A stretch of DNA of 42,232 bases from Gemmatimonadota bacterium (GTDB lineage Bacteria; Gemmatimonadota; Gemmatimonadetes; Gemmatimonadales; GWC2-71-9). The notes under the pieces are model-generated. The model saw only the letters and a program-made list of their open reading frames with translations, was not told the origin of the DNA and did not search any database. The position numbers were made by a program, and so were the translations under genes. Below are positions 23,228 through 34,587 of the stretch, one piece after another; positions within the stretch are counted from its first letter, which is position 1, and the number at the start of each line of letters is the position of its first letter. The stretch is taken from NCBI GenBank assembly GCA_003221035.1, contig QHUB01000053.1, positions 1 to 42,232 of the forward strand, written 5' to 3'.

Positions 23228-23920
23228 CTAAGCCGCTTCCACGCGGAACGGCATGCCCAGCCCTTTGAGCAGTGCCAGCGCCGCGTCGTCGCGGCCGGCA
23301 CTGGTCACGAACGTGATGTCCATCCCGTGAATGCGCTCGACTTTGTCGTAGTCGATCTCGGGGAAAATCATCTGCTCCTTGATGCCCAGCGTGTAGTTGC
23401 CGCGCCCATCGAAGCTCTTGGTGGGCAACCCGCGGAAGTCGCGCATGCGCGGCACCGCGATCGTAATGAACCGATCGAGGAACTCGTACATGCGGCCGCC
23501 GCGCAGCGTCACCGCGCAGCCGATCGGCTGGCCTTCGCGCAGGTTGAAATTCGCGATCGCTTTCTTGGCGCGCGTCACCACCGGATGCTGGCCGGTGATC
23601 GCCGCCAGCTCCGCCACCGCCGCGTCGAGCCCTTTGGGATTCTTGGACGCGTCGCCCATGCCCACGTTCAGCACGATCTTCTTGAGCCGCGGAACCTGGT
23701 GCGGGTTCTTGAAGGCAAACTGCTGCTGCAGCTTGCCGCGCACCTGCTGGTCATAGAACTCTCTCAGCCGGGCCGGCGGCGCCGGCTCGACCGGCTCCGC
23801 GGGCTCGGGCGCCTGTTCCGCCGCCGCCGCCTGCTGCTTGCCCTTCTTCTCCTGCTTGGGCTGCTTCGGCTGCTGCTGCGGTTTCGGCTTCTTCTCGTGC
23901 TTCTCTTTTTCGTCAGCCAT
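23228..23920 (-). CDS. rplE: Ribosomal protein uL5 with charged N-terminal extension
   Basis: 230 residues against about 180 normally. The L5 core begins near 51 ('[18 protein letters not shown]') and includes '[13 protein letters not shown]', '[18 protein letters not shown]' and '[17 protein letters not shown]'. Residues 1-50 are Lys/Gln-rich (about 1-32), then Ala/Pro/Glu-rich, with no expected fold. It binds 5S rRNA. Start codon ATG follows the rplX stop by 2 bp, so the long form is the natural one. Confidence 0.95.
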   Translation of the reverse strand: MADEKEKHEKKPKPQQQPKQPKQEKKGKQQAAAAEQAPEPAEPVEPAPPARLREFYDQQVRGKLQQQFAFKNPHQVPRLKKIVLNVGMGDASKNPKGLDAAVAELAAITGQHPVVTRAKKAIANFNLREGQPIGCAVTLRGGRMYEFLDRFITIAVPRMRDFRGLPTKSFDGRGNYTLGIKEQMIFPEIDYDKVERIHGMDITFVTSAGRDDAALALLKGLGMPFRVEAA

Positions 23921-23922
23921 CG

Positions 23923-24309
23923 CTATCTCACTCTCGGAATCGGCTGGCCCGACTTCACGGCAATGCGCTCGAGCTTGCCTTCCTTGTCATGGCGCCGCCG
24001 CACCCGCGTCGGCTCCCCCGATTTCGGGTCGAGCAACATCACGTTCGAGGCCGCGATCGGCGCGGCGAACTCGATGATCCCGCTCTCGCCCTGCGACGTC
24101 GTGGCGCGCTTGTGCTTCTTGACGACGTTCACGCCCTCCACCACCACCCGGAACTTCTTCGGATAGACATGGAGGATCTTGCCTTCCTTGCCGCGATGCT
24201 CGCCGCTGATCACGCGCACGATGTCGCCCTTGGCGACATGCAGCTTGTGCCGCTCCGGCACCGGCTGCGTCCGCTCCCGCCGGGATTTCTTGTATACGAG
24301 CGGCTTCAT
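23923..24309 (-). CDS. rplX: Ribosomal protein uL24
   Basis: 128 residues. The KOW motif '[20 protein letters not shown]' lies near 24-43, with '[14 protein letters not shown]' after it. The N-terminus has about 22 basic residues before the KOW region. An assembly-initiating protein of the 50S subunit. One bp from the rplN stop. Confidence 0.95.
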   Translation of the reverse strand: MKPLVYKKSRRERTQPVPERHKLHVAKGDIVRVISGEHRGKEGKILHVYPKKFRVVVEGVNVVKKHKRATTSQGESGIIEFAAPIAASNVMLLDPKSGEPTRVRRRHDKEGKLERIAVKSGQPIPRVR

Positions 24310-24310
24310 G

Positions 24311-24679
24311 TCAGATCACCTCCGGCGCGAGCGACACGATCTTCATGAACTTTTTCTCGCGCAGCTCGCGGCCCACCGGGCCGAAGATGCGGGTCGCGCG
24401 CGGCTCGCCTTCGTCGTTGATCAGCACGGCGGCGTTCTCGTCGAACCGGATATAGGAGCCGTCCTTGCGCTTGGTCTCCTTGGCCGTCCGCACGATCACC
24501 GCTTTCGCCACTTCGCCCTTCTTGATCTGGCCCGTGGGGATCGCGTCCTTGATGGTCACGACCACGACGTCGCCCAGCCCGGCGTAGCGGCGCTTCGAGC
24601 CGCCGAGCACGCGGATCACGAGCGCGCGGCGCGCGCCCGAGTTGTCCGCGATCTTGATTTGCGATTCTTGCTGCACCAT
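24311..24679 (-). CDS. rplN: Ribosomal protein uL14
   Basis: 122 residues, exact family length. It starts '[20 protein letters not shown]' and contains '[20 protein letters not shown]', both hallmark segments. It sits at the subunit interface near the factor-binding site. Confidence 0.97.
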   Translation of the reverse strand: MVQQESQIKIADNSGARRALVIRVLGGSKRRYAGLGDVVVVTIKDAIPTGQIKKGEVAKAVIVRTAKETKRKDGSYIRFDENAAVLINDEGEPRATRIFGPVGRELREKKFMKIVSLAPEVI

Positions 24680-24691
24680 GGCGTTCTCCGC

Positions 24692-24964
24692 TTACTTCGC
24701 GCGTTCGATGATTTCCACCACGCGCCAGCGCTTGCGCTTGGATAGCGGCCGCGTCTCCACGATGCGCACCGTGTCACCCAGCTTGGCGCCCTGCTCGTCG
24801 TGCGCGGCGACGGTCTTCGTCCGATTGACCTGCTTGCCGTAGAACCCGTGGGCAAAGCGACGCTGCATCGAGACCGTGACGGTCTTCTGCATCTTGTCGC
24901 TCACGACTACGCCCGTCCGGATCTTGCGGCGTCCGCGTTGGACCTGCTCCTGCTCCTGCGTCAT
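24692..24964 (-). CDS. rpsQ: Ribosomal protein uS17
   Basis: 90 residues. '[20 protein letters not shown]' (17-36) and '[20 protein letters not shown]' near the end are the S17 signature. A 30S primary binding protein. The ATG overlaps the rpmC stop (ATGA). Confidence 0.96.
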   Translation of the reverse strand: MTQEQEQVQRGRRKIRTGVVVSDKMQKTVTVSMQRRFAHGFYGKQVNRTKTVAAHDEQGAKLGDTVRIVETRPLSKRKRWRVVEIIERAK

Positions 24965-25182
24965 GCCGAGGCTCCCTGTTGTGCCCGTTCCTTCAGAATG
25001 GTCTCGATCCGCGCGATATCCCGGCGGATCGTGCGCAGCTGGAGCGGATTCGGGAGCGACTCGGTCGCCCGGCGGAACTCCAGGCGAAAACGCTCCTCGG
25101 TCAGCACGGCCAGCTTCTGCGTCAGCTCTTCCGTCTTGAGCTCGCGCAGCCCCTCGGGCCGGTGTTCACGCTGCTGCGCCAT
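24961..25182 (-). CDS. rpmC: Ribosomal protein uL29
   Basis: 73 residues, two-helix pattern: '[20 protein letters not shown]' then '[18 protein letters not shown]'. It sits by the peptide exit tunnel and docks chaperones. Directly abuts rplP without a gap. Confidence 0.95.
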   Translation of the reverse strand: MAQQREHRPEGLRELKTEELTQKLAVLTEERFRLEFRRATESLPNPLQLRTIRRDIARIETILKERAQQGASA

Positions 25183-25596
25183 TTACCGCTCCTCCCGCTT
25201 CACGAACTTCGATTTCACCGGCAGCTTGGCCGACGCGAGCGCCAGCGCCTCGCGCGCCGACTTCTCGTCGATGCCTTCCACCTCGAACATGATCCGGCCC
25301 GGCTTCACGACCGCCACCCAGCCCTCCGGGTTTCCCTTGCCTTTTCCCATCCGGGTTTCGGCGGGCTTCTTGGTGATCGGCTTATCCGGGAACAACCGGA
25401 TCCACACCTTCCCGCCGCGCTTCATCTCGCGGGTGAGCGCGACGCGCGCCGCCTCGATCTGCCGGTTGGAAACCCAGCCGGGATCGAGCGACATGAGACC
25501 GTAGTGACCGAACGCGACGGTGTTGCCGCGCGTGGCCATCCCCGAGGTGCGGCCCTTGAACCGCTTGCGAAACTTGACGCGCTTCGGTGCGAGCAT
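25183..25596 (-). CDS. rplP: Ribosomal protein uL16
   Basis: 137 residues. '[16 protein letters not shown]' start, then '[20 protein letters not shown]' and '[20 protein letters not shown]'-type segment (here '[19 protein letters not shown]'), which contact tRNA at the A and P sites. Three bp from rpsC. Confidence 0.97.
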   Translation of the reverse strand: MLAPKRVKFRKRFKGRTSGMATRGNTVAFGHYGLMSLDPGWVSNRQIEAARVALTREMKRGGKVWIRLFPDKPITKKPAETRMGKGKGNPEGWVAVVKPGRIMFEVEGIDEKSAREALALASAKLPVKSKFVKREER

Positions 25597-25599
25597 GGT

Positions 25600-26259
25600 C
25601 TAGACGCCCGTGGAATAGGTGCGGCCGTGGAGGTCTTCGGTCACTTCGCCCTTGAAGATCCACACCTTCACGCCGATCGTGCCGAACGTCGTCTTCGCCG
25701 TGGAGGTCGCGTAATCGATGTTGGCGCGCAGCGTGTGCAGCGGCACGCGCCCCTCGTGATAGCCTTCGGTGCGCGCGATTTCCGCGCCCCCCAGCCGGCC
25801 CGCCGTCTTGATCTTGATCCCCTGCGCGCCCATCCGCATCGCGCTCTGCACCGCGCGCTTCATCGCGCGCCGGAACGAGATGCGCTGCGTGAGCTGGTGC
25901 GCCACGCTGTCACCCACCAGCTGCGCGTCCAGCTCGGGCCGCTTGATCTCTTCGACGTTGATGCCGACTTCCTTCCCCGTGAGCTGCGCCAGCTCGTCGC
26001 GCAGCTTGTCGACTTCCGCGCCCCGCTTGCCGATGACGACGCCCGGCCGGCCGGTGTGCACCGTGACCGTCACTTTCCCCGGCTTGCGCTCGATGTGCAC
26101 GTCCGCGATCGCCGCGTGGCTCAGGCGCGTCCGCAGGTACTTCCGGATCAGCTCGTCTTCCTTGAGCAGCTCGGGGAAGTTGTGGCGCGCGAAATAGCGC
26201 GAGCGCCACTGCTTGACGATGCCCAGGCGGAACCCGTAGGGATGTGTTTTCTGTCCCAC
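25600..26259 (-). CDS. rpsC: Ribosomal protein uS3
   Basis: 219 residues. It begins '[20 protein letters not shown]'. The KH domain motif '[18 protein letters not shown]' is near 73-90, and the C-terminal domain ends with '[11 protein letters not shown]'. It forms part of the mRNA entry channel and helicase. Abuts rplV directly. Confidence 0.97.
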   Translation of the reverse strand: MGQKTHPYGFRLGIVKQWRSRYFARHNFPELLKEDELIRKYLRTRLSHAAIADVHIERKPGKVTVTVHTGRPGVVIGKRGAEVDKLRDELAQLTGKEVGINVEEIKRPELDAQLVGDSVAHQLTQRISFRRAMKRAVQSAMRMGAQGIKIKTAGRLGGAEIARTEGYHEGRVPLHTLRANIDYATSTAKTTFGTIGVKVWIFKGEVTEDLHGRTYSTGV

Positions 26260-26727
26260 TTACTTGCTCGCTTTCTTTTTCTTGACGGCTGGCTTTTTCT
26301 TGGCCGGCGCTTTTTTCGCGCGGGGCTTCTTCTCTTCTTTTGCTTTCGCCTCGGACCTGGGAGCAGGCGCCGGCGGCGCCTGGACCCCGGCCACGCGGAT
26401 CTCGACGTGGCTGGTGCGCTTCAGGATCGGCGTGCCGCGGCCCATCGCCGCCGCCGTGAACCGCTTCAGCGTCTGGCCTTCGTTCACCACGGCGTAGCTC
26501 ACGCGCAGCGTGTCGGCATCGAACGGCGCGTTCTCCCGCTGCGCCGCCTGCTGCGCATTGGCGACCGCCGACCGCAGCACCTTATGGATCTGCCGCGCGG
26601 CCCGCTTCTTGGAAAAGCGCAGGATCGCGTCGGCCTCGGGCACCGCGCAGCCGCGGATCAGGTCGATCACGAGGCGCATCTTGCGCGCCGACTGCCGCAC
26701 GCCGCTCTGAATCGCTCGGGCTTCCAT
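26260..26727 (-). CDS. rplV: Ribosomal protein uL22 with Lys/Ala/Pro C-terminal tail
   Basis: 155 residues against about 110. The core (1-115) has 'RQSARKMRLVIDLIRG' and 'GRGTPILKRTSHVEIRV', the loop lining the exit tunnel. Residues 116-155 are a Pro/Ala then Lys-rich tail ('KKAPAKKKPAVKKKKASK'), resembling histone H1-like low-complexity sequence. Such tails occur in scattered phyla; function unknown. Confidence 0.95.
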   Translation of the reverse strand: MEARAIQSGVRQSARKMRLVIDLIRGCAVPEADAILRFSKKRAARQIHKVLRSAVANAQQAAQRENAPFDADTLRVSYAVVNEGQTLKRFTAAAMGRGTPILKRTSHVEIRVAGVQAPPAPAPRSEAKAKEEKKPRAKKAPAKKKPAVKKKKASK

Positions 26728-26730
26728 CGC

Positions 26731-27075
26731 TTACTCCTTGCCCTTCTTCTCGCCGGCGCCGGCAGCGGCTACGCCGCCCTCGGGCGCCGCTTCGGCTTCG
26801 CGCTCCGCCGCCGAGCCCTTGGCGCCATGGCCGCGGAACAGCCGCGTCGCGGCGAATTCGCCGAGCTTGTGGCCGACCATGTTCTCGGTGATGTAGACGG
26901 GAATGAACTTGTTCCCGTTGTGCACCGCGAGCGTGTGGCCCACGAAGTCGGGCGTGATCGTGCTGCGCCGCGACCAGGTCTTGAACACCTTTTTCTCGTT
27001 CCGGTCGTTGAGCGCCTGGATCTTCACCATCAGTGACGGCTCGACATACGGCCCCTTCTTGACGCTGCGTCCCAT
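26731..27075 (-). CDS. rpsS: Ribosomal protein uS19 with acidic/Gly tail
   Basis: 114 residues against about 92. '[19 protein letters not shown]' and '[17 protein letters not shown]' are typical. Residues from about 87 on are an Ala/Glu/Gly tail ending 'GEKKGKE'. Binds the 30S head with S13. The ATG follows rplB's stop immediately. Confidence 0.95.
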   Translation of the reverse strand: MGRSVKKGPYVEPSLMVKIQALNDRNEKKVFKTWSRRSTITPDFVGHTLAVHNGNKFIPVYITENMVGHKLGEFAATRLFRGHGAKGSAAEREAEAAPEGGVAAAGAGEKKGKE

Positions 27076-27915
27076 TTACGTCGTCGCCTTCCCGCGCTTG
27101 CGGCCGCGCACGATGAGTTTCGTCGAATGCTTCTTCTTGTGCCGCGTCTTCTTGCCCTCGACTTTGCCCCACGGATTCGTGGGCGGCCGGCCGCCCGAGC
27201 TCTTGCCCTCGCCGCCGCCGAGCGGATGGTCGACGGGATTCATGGCCACGCCGCGGACTCTGGGGCTGCGGCCGAGCCAGCGCGACTTCCCCGCCTTGCC
27301 GATCGACAACAGCTCGTGCTCGGCGAAGCCCACTTCACCGATCGTCGCGAGGCACTCGCCGCGCACCATCCGCATCTCGGTCGAGCGGAGACGCAGCGTG
27401 ACATAGTGGCCTTCTTTCGCGACGACTTGCACGCTCGTTCCTGCGCTGCGGCACAGCTGGCCGCCGCGACCGATCTTCAGCTCGACGTTGTGGACCGCGG
27501 TGCCCAGCGGGATTTCGAACAACGGCATCGCATTGCCGATGCGGATGTCCGAGCCCGGACCGGAGACGACGTGGTCGCCGACATTCAGTCCTTTCGGCGC
27601 CAGGATGTAGCGCTTCTCGCCGTCCGAGTAATGCAGCAGCGCGATGCGCGCGGTGCGGTTCGGATCGTACTCGATCGCGGCGACCCGCGCCGGAATCGCG
27701 AACTTGTTGCGCCGGAAGTCGATGCGCCGGTACTGCCGCTTGTGCCCGCCGCTCATATACCGGCTCGTGATATGACCCTTGTTGTTGCGCCCGCCGGTGC
27801 GCCGCAGCGGCTCGAGCAGCGTCTTCTCCGGCTCCGTCTTCGTGATTTCGGAGAAGTCGGAGACCGAACGGAAGCGCGTAGCCGGCGTCATCGGCCGAAA
27901 CTGTCGAATGCCCAT
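27076..27915 (-). CDS. rplB: Ribosomal protein uL2
   Basis: 279 residues. It carries '[20 protein letters not shown]' near 42 and '[20 protein letters not shown]' near 223, including the conserved His next to the peptidyl-transferase centre; the second His of the common HPHGGGEG motif is Leu here. Core protein of the 50S subunit. Abuts rplW. Confidence 0.97.
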   Translation of the reverse strand: MGIRQFRPMTPATRFRSVSDFSEITKTEPEKTLLEPLRRTGGRNNKGHITSRYMSGGHKRQYRRIDFRRNKFAIPARVAAIEYDPNRTARIALLHYSDGEKRYILAPKGLNVGDHVVSGPGSDIRIGNAMPLFEIPLGTAVHNVELKIGRGGQLCRSAGTSVQVVAKEGHYVTLRLRSTEMRMVRGECLATIGEVGFAEHELLSIGKAGKSRWLGRSPRVRGVAMNPVDHPLGGGEGKSSGGRPPTNPWGKVEGKKTRHKKKHSTKLIVRGRKRGKATT

Positions 27916-28203
27916 TTAGCCCTCGAACACCTCGATCGCGTCGCCCTCTTTGAGGGTCACGATCGCTTTTTTCCAGGATGGCCGGCGGCCCTGGTAGCGC
28001 CCGTACGTGCGCCGCTTGGCCCGCATGATCAACGTGCGGACGCCGGTGACCGACACCTTGAACAGCGTCTCGATGGCCGCCTTGATCTGCGGCTTGGTTG
28101 CGTCGTTGTGCACGCGGAACGCGTACTCCTTGCGCGCGCCGTACGCCGCGGACGACTTCTCCGTCACGACCGGCCGGACGATGGTCTCGTGCAGGTCAGG
28201 CAT
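27916..28203 (-). CDS. rplW: Ribosomal protein uL23
   Basis: 95 residues from ATG 28201-28203, overlapping the rplD stop by 8 nt. The longer frame adds 35 Arg/Trp-rich residues that are the shifted frame of rplD. 'IVRPVVTEKSSAAY' and 'ALFKVSVTGVRTL'-type segment ('TLFKVSVTGVRTLIMRAKRR') mark the family. It lies at the exit tunnel, the docking site for trigger factor and SRP. Confidence 0.95.
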   Translation of the reverse strand: MPDLHETIVRPVVTEKSSAAYGARKEYAFRVHNDATKPQIKAAIETLFKVSVTGVRTLIMRAKRRTYGRYQGRRPSWKKAIVTLKEGDAIEVFEG

Positions 28204-28849
28204 CGTTCGCCTCCTTCTCCTTCGCCGGCTTCGTGGACGATCCTTCTTCCAGCGCGCCGATCTCCACCACCACCGTCTGCGCCCACAGAATCTCGTATGC
28301 GGTGGCATCCGCGAAGCGCATCACGCGCACGTCCGGGATGTTGCGGCCCGACAGATACACGTTGTGCGCGTCGTTGGCGGTCAGCACCAGCACCTTCTTT
28401 TCTTTCCCGCCCACTTTGCCCAGCAGCGCGGCGAGGTCCTTCGTCTTCGGCTTCTCGTACTCGAGCGCGTCCACGAGCACGAGCGCACCCTCACGCGCGC
28501 GCGCGTTCAGCGCCGACTTCTTGGCGAGCTGGCGCATCTTCTTCGGGATCGCGAGCCGGTAGCTGCGCGGGTGCGGGCCGTGCGCGATGCCGCCGTGCCG
28601 CCAGTGCGGCGCGCGCGTCGAGCCCTGCCGGGCGCGGCCGGTGCCCTTCTGCCGCCATGGCTTCTGATTGCCGCCCGACACTTCGCTGCGCGTCTTGGTA
28701 TCGCTCGTCCCCTGCCGCTGGTTCGACAGGAACGTGATGACCGCGCGGTGCAGCACGTCGTGGTTCACCGTGCCGTCGAACAGCGCTTCGGGCAGCGCGA
28801 CCGCCTTCTTGCTCGCGCCCGCCGCCGAGTAGTGGGGAGCCTCAATCAT
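28196..28849 (-). CDS. rplD: Ribosomal protein uL4
   Basis: 217 residues. The conserved extended loop '[19 protein letters not shown]' (59-77) reaches into the exit tunnel, followed by '[19 protein letters not shown]'. The C-terminal 12-15 residues are a charged tail. In E. coli L4 also represses the S10 operon; not testable here. Overlaps rplC by 8 nt. Confidence 0.96.
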   Translation of the reverse strand: MIEAPHYSAAGASKKAVALPEALFDGTVNHDVLHRAVITFLSNQRQGTSDTKTRSEVSGGNQKPWRQKGTGRARQGSTRAPHWRHGGIAHGPHPRSYRLAIPKKMRQLAKKSALNARAREGALVLVDALEYEKPKTKDLAALLGKVGGKEKKVLVLTANDAHNVYLSGRNIPDVRVMRFADATAYEILWAQTVVVEIGALEEGSSTKPAKEKEANDA

Positions 28850-29462
28850 GGCGACTCCGGCCTGCCTGCTTGCGGACGGTGACGAGGCCGTTCATCGGAC
28901 CCGGTACCGAGCCGCGCACAAACAAGAGATTGCGCTCGGCGTCGATCTTGACGACCCGCAGGCCGAGCTCGGTGGTGTTGCGGGCGCCCATGTGTCCGGG
29001 CATCCGCTTGCCTTTGATGATGCGCGACGGATCGGTACCCGGCGCGATCGAGCCGGGCTTCCGATGCCGCGTGTTGCCGTGCGTCTCGGGGCCACCATGG
29101 AAGTGATGACGGTGCACGACGCCCTGGAAACCGCGGCCCTTCGAGACGCCGCTGACCTTCACGCGATCGCCTTCCGCGAAGATCGACACCGTGACCGCGC
29201 TGCCCGCCGCGGGCGCGTCGCCGGTGACCGCGAAGCGGCGGATGATACGCGGCGTCGTTTCGACGCCTCCCTTCTTCACGTGTCCGGCAAGGGCCTTGGG
29301 CGCCCGCGTCGCCTTCTTCGCCCCGAAGCCGAGCTCCGCGCGACCATCGGCAACCGAAATGACGGGGCACGGCCCCGCCTCGATTACCGTGACCGGCACG
29401 TGCACGCCCTCGGCGTTGAACACGCGCGTCATTCCCAGTTTTTTACCGATCAGTCCGTTCAT
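28842..29462 (-). CDS. rplC: Ribosomal protein uL3
   Basis: 206 residues. It begins 'MNGLIGKKLGMTRVFNAEG' and contains 'GRGFQGVVHRHHFHGG' plus 'THGNTRHRKPGSIAPG', the loop approaching the peptidyl-transferase centre. AGGG precedes the ATG. Unlike its downstream neighbours it is separated from its upstream gene (rpsJ) by a 63-bp spacer holding a palindromic repeat. Confidence 0.97.
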   Translation of the reverse strand: MNGLIGKKLGMTRVFNAEGVHVPVTVIEAGPCPVISVADGRAELGFGAKKATRAPKALAGHVKKGGVETTPRIIRRFAVTGDAPAAGSAVTVSIFAEGDRVKVSGVSKGRGFQGVVHRHHFHGGPETHGNTRHRKPGSIAPGTDPSRIIKGKRMPGHMGARNTTELGLRVVKIDAERNLLFVRGSVPGPMNGLVTVRKQAGRSRHD

Positions 29463-29488
29463 GATGACCCTGTCGCCATGCGTATTTG

Positions 29489-29515
29489 GTAGGGCGCGGC
29501 ATGCTGCGCCCCTAC
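29489..29515. repeat. Palindromic repeat family A, copy 1 (rplC/rpsJ spacer)
   Basis: GTAGGGCGCGGCA joined to TGCTGCGCCCCTAC-like right arm; one-base imperfections relative to copy 2 at 33338. It forms a strong hairpin in RNA from either strand. It is followed on the plus strand by ACATCA, as is copy 2, so similarity extends past the palindrome. Confidence 0.85.
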
Positions 29516-29525
29516 ATCACGTTTC

Positions 29526-29834
29526 CTACTCGACTTTGATTTCTACGTCCACGCCGGCCGGCAGATCGAGCTTCGTCAGCGCGTCCACCGTCTGCGAGCG
29601 CGAATCGAGAATATCGATCAGGCGCTTGTGCGTCTTCAGCTCGAACTGCTCGCGGCTCTTCTTGTCGATGTGCGGGCTGCGCAGCACCGTCCACAGCTGC
29701 CGCTTCGTCGGCAACGGAATCGGACCCGAGACTTGCGCTCCCGTCTTTTCGGCGGTCCGCACGATATCCGCGGCTGCCTGATCGATCAGGGCGTGGTCGA
29801 ATGCTTTGAGGCGAATCCGGATCTTACTGGCCAT
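29526..29834 (-). CDS. rpsJ: Ribosomal protein uS10 / NusE
   Basis: 102 residues from ATG 29832-29834, supported by GGGAG six nt upstream. '[17 protein letters not shown]' and '[20 protein letters not shown]' are the family signature. S10 of the 30S head also pairs with NusB in transcription antitermination and links NusG to the ribosome. First gene of the S10 block, flanked on both sides by palindromic spacers. Confidence 0.97.
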   Translation of the reverse strand: MASKIRIRLKAFDHALIDQAAADIVRTAEKTGAQVSGPIPLPTKRQLWTVLRSPHIDKKSREQFELKTHKRLIDILDSRSQTVDALTKLDLPAGVDVEIKVE

Positions 29835-29849
29835 TGGTGCTCCCAATGC

Positions 29850-29905
29850 GGAATTCGGAATGCGGAATGCGAAATCTCAATCCAAAATTCCGCATTCCGA
29901 ATTCC
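29850..29905. repeat. Inverted repeat family B (rpsJ/tuf spacer)
   Basis: An 18-bp perfect inverted repeat, GGAATTCGGAATGCGGAA (29850-29867) and its reverse complement (29888-29905), loop 20 nt. Both arms are built from the unit GGAATGC/GGAATTC. It fills almost the whole spacer between the tuf stop and the rpsJ ribosome binding site. It has no T-tract on the minus strand, so it is not a standard terminator. Confidence 0.88.
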
Positions 29906-29915
29906 ACATTCCGAG

Positions 29916-31115
<1,200 letters not shown>

Positions 31116-31127
31116 GTTCCAATTCCT

Positions 31128-31200
31128 CGTGCGTCGTGCGTCGTTCGTCGTGCGTGGGTCGTGCGCGGTGTTACGCACGACGTACGACGCACGACGTACG
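31128..31200. repeat. Inverted repeat family C (tuf/fusA spacer)
   Basis: Two 28-nt arms (31128-31155 and 31173-31200) that are reverse complements at 26 of 28 positions, separated by 17 nt. The arms consist of repeats of CGTGCGT/CGTCGTGCGT. The structure spans the whole spacer between the fusA stop and the tuf ribosome binding site. It has no U-tract on the minus strand. Confidence 0.88.
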
Positions 31201-31202
31201 GC

Positions 31203-33299
<2,097 letters not shown>

Positions 33300-33337
33300 A
33301 TCATCCTGTTCGTGTTTCGGGGGAGCGCCGTCCGTGT

Positions 33338-33365
33338 GTAGGGGCGCAGCATGCTGCGCCCCTAC
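33338..33365. repeat. Palindromic repeat family A, copy 2
   Basis: A perfect 28-bp palindrome: GTAGGGGCGCAGCA followed by its reverse complement. Shares the extension ACATCA on the plus strand with copy 1. Confidence 0.9.
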
Positions 33366-33559
33366 ATCAAAAACGGCATCGCCCTGTACAACAAACCATC
33401 ATCCCGAAAAAACGTCATCCAGCAAAAACGCGGGGCGACCAGGACGCCCCACTCGTGTGCCGGGGGCCGGTCTCGCTCCGCCGTCATCGGGCCCCCATCC
33501 GGGGCCTTCGATGCAGGATCCCTTAGATCAGGGTCCCGAAGTTGTCTGTTTAAGGTTCA
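33366..33559. other. Non-coding spacer between the two A palindromes (rpsG/fusA)
   Basis: 194 bp with no credible gene. It contains GGGGCG..CGCCCC-type and GGATCCCT..AGGGTCC hairpins. Together with copies 2 and 3 it forms a 250-bp module (33338-33587) bounded by the same palindrome on both sides, which looks like an inserted non-autonomous element or a duplicated repeat pair. No transposase and no clear target duplication is visible. Confidence 0.45.
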
Positions 33560-33587
33560 GTATGGGCGCAGCATGCTGCGCCCGTAC
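33560..33587. repeat. Palindromic repeat family A, copy 3
   Basis: GTATGGGCGCAGCA followed by TGCTGCGCCCGTAC; one T-G mismatch between arms and two changes from copy 2. It ends 7 bp from the rpsG stop codon, so in the mRNA it is a hairpin just after rpsG. Confidence 0.88.
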
Positions 33588-33594
33588 ATTCAGC

Positions 33595-34065
33595 CTACCA
33601 CCGGTAATGCGCGAAAGCCCTGTTGGCCTCCGCCATCCGGTGCGTGTCTTCCTTCTTCTTTATAGTCTCGCCTTCGCCCTTCGACGCGAGGATCAGCTCG
33701 GCGGCGAGGCGCTCGGCCATCGTCTTCTCTTTGCGCGCGCGGCTGTACAGAATCAGCCACCGCATCGCCAGCGCGGTGCGGCGCTCGGGCCGCACTTCGA
33801 CCGGCACCTGATACGTGGCGCCACCGACGCGCCGCGACTTCACTTCCAGCGCCGGCTTCACGTTCGAGAGCGCCTGCTTGAACACGTTCACGCCGGGCTG
33901 CCCGGTGCGCTGCTCGATCATGTCCATCGCCTGATAGAAGATCCGCTCCGACAGCGACTTCTTGCCGGCCGTCATCAGGTTGTTCAAGAACTTCGACACC
34001 GTCTGGCTATCGTAGCGCGGATCGGGAGGGACCGGCCGCTTGATCGCGGATTTGCGACGACTCAC
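33595..34065 (-). CDS. rpsG: Ribosomal protein uS7
   Basis: 156 residues. '[20 protein letters not shown]' start, '[21 protein letters not shown]' region near 80 and the C-terminal 'NRAFAHYRW' are typical. It nucleates 30S head assembly and touches the E-site tRNA. The ATG overlaps the rpsL stop by 4 nt. Confidence 0.97.
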   Translation of the reverse strand: MSRRKSAIKRPVPPDPRYDSQTVSKFLNNLMTAGKKSLSERIFYQAMDMIEQRTGQPGVNVFKQALSNVKPALEVKSRRVGGATYQVPVEVRPERRTALAMRWLILYSRARKEKTMAERLAAELILASKGEGETIKKKEDTHRMAEANRAFAHYRW

Positions 34066-34445
34066 TTCCCGGCCTCCTTGGGACGCTTCGCGCCATACTT
34101 GGAGCGCGATTGCTTGCGCTCGTTCACGCCCGCGGCGTCCAGCGTGCCGCGGATGATGTGATAGCGGACGCCCGGCAGATCCTTCACGCGGCCGCCGCGA
34201 ATCATCACGATCGAGTGCTCCTGGAGATTGTGCCCTTCACCGGGGATGTATGCCGTCACTTCGAATCCATTCGTCAACCGGACACGCGCCACTTTTCGCA
34301 GGGCCGAATTCGGCTTCTTCGGCGTGGTGGTGTAGACGCGCGTGCACACGCCGCGTTTTTGCGGGTTGCCACGCAGATGCGGCGCCTTTTCTTTCTTCTC
34401 CACGTCGCGGCGGCCGTGCCGGACGAGCTGGTTGATGGTCGGCAA
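34062..34445 (-). CDS. rpsL: Ribosomal protein uS12 (TTG start)
   Basis: 127 residues. The family opens '[12 protein letters not shown]', and the only start there is TTG 34443-34445, preceded by GAGGGG four nt upstream. ATG starts further up would add over 20 residues unlike S12 and would lie before the predicted transcription start. '[20 protein letters not shown]' with the unmodified streptomycin-site Lys and '[19 protein letters not shown]' are conserved. It monitors decoding. First gene of the str operon. Confidence 0.95.
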   Translation of the reverse strand: MPTINQLVRHGRRDVEKKEKAPHLRGNPQKRGVCTRVYTTTPKKPNSALRKVARVRLTNGFEVTAYIPGEGHNLQEHSIVMIRGGRVKDLPGVRYHIIRGTLDAAGVNERKQSRSKYGAKRPKEAGK

Positions 34446-34492
34446 ATACCCCTCAGGTGTCAGACAACAAAAAGCTTGCTCCGAAGCCGGCG

Positions 34493-34522
34493 AAACTAAA
34501 CGCATTGTTTGAGTTAGGTCAA
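34493..34522 (-). promoter_or_regulatory. Candidate str-operon promoter
   Basis: Minus strand TTGACC (34517-34522), 18-nt spacer, TAGTTT (34493-34498). Transcription would start near 34486, giving a leader of about 40 nt ahead of the rpsL TTG. It is the best sigma-70-like match in the divergent gap (34446-34587) and fits the presence of a strong operon, but the -10 box is imperfect. Confidence 0.5.
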
Positions 34523-34587
34523 CCCCCCGGTTTCCCCTCCCCTCCTTCTTGAGGTCGGCTCGTCCGCAAGGTAGGATAGGGTGAATC

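Noticed and set aside
24979-27036. 685-residue plus-strand open frame
   Set aside because: Antisense to rpmC through rpsS; Arg/Leu/His-rich with no domains.
28204-28308. N-terminal extension of rplW with an Arg/Trp-rich stretch
   Set aside because: It is the shifted reading of rplD; the family start and the 8-nt overlap favour 28203.
33366-33559. tRNA or small RNA gene in the rpsG-fusA spacer
   Set aside because: No cloverleaf, no CCA end and no promoter plus terminator pair could be found; only unrelated hairpins.
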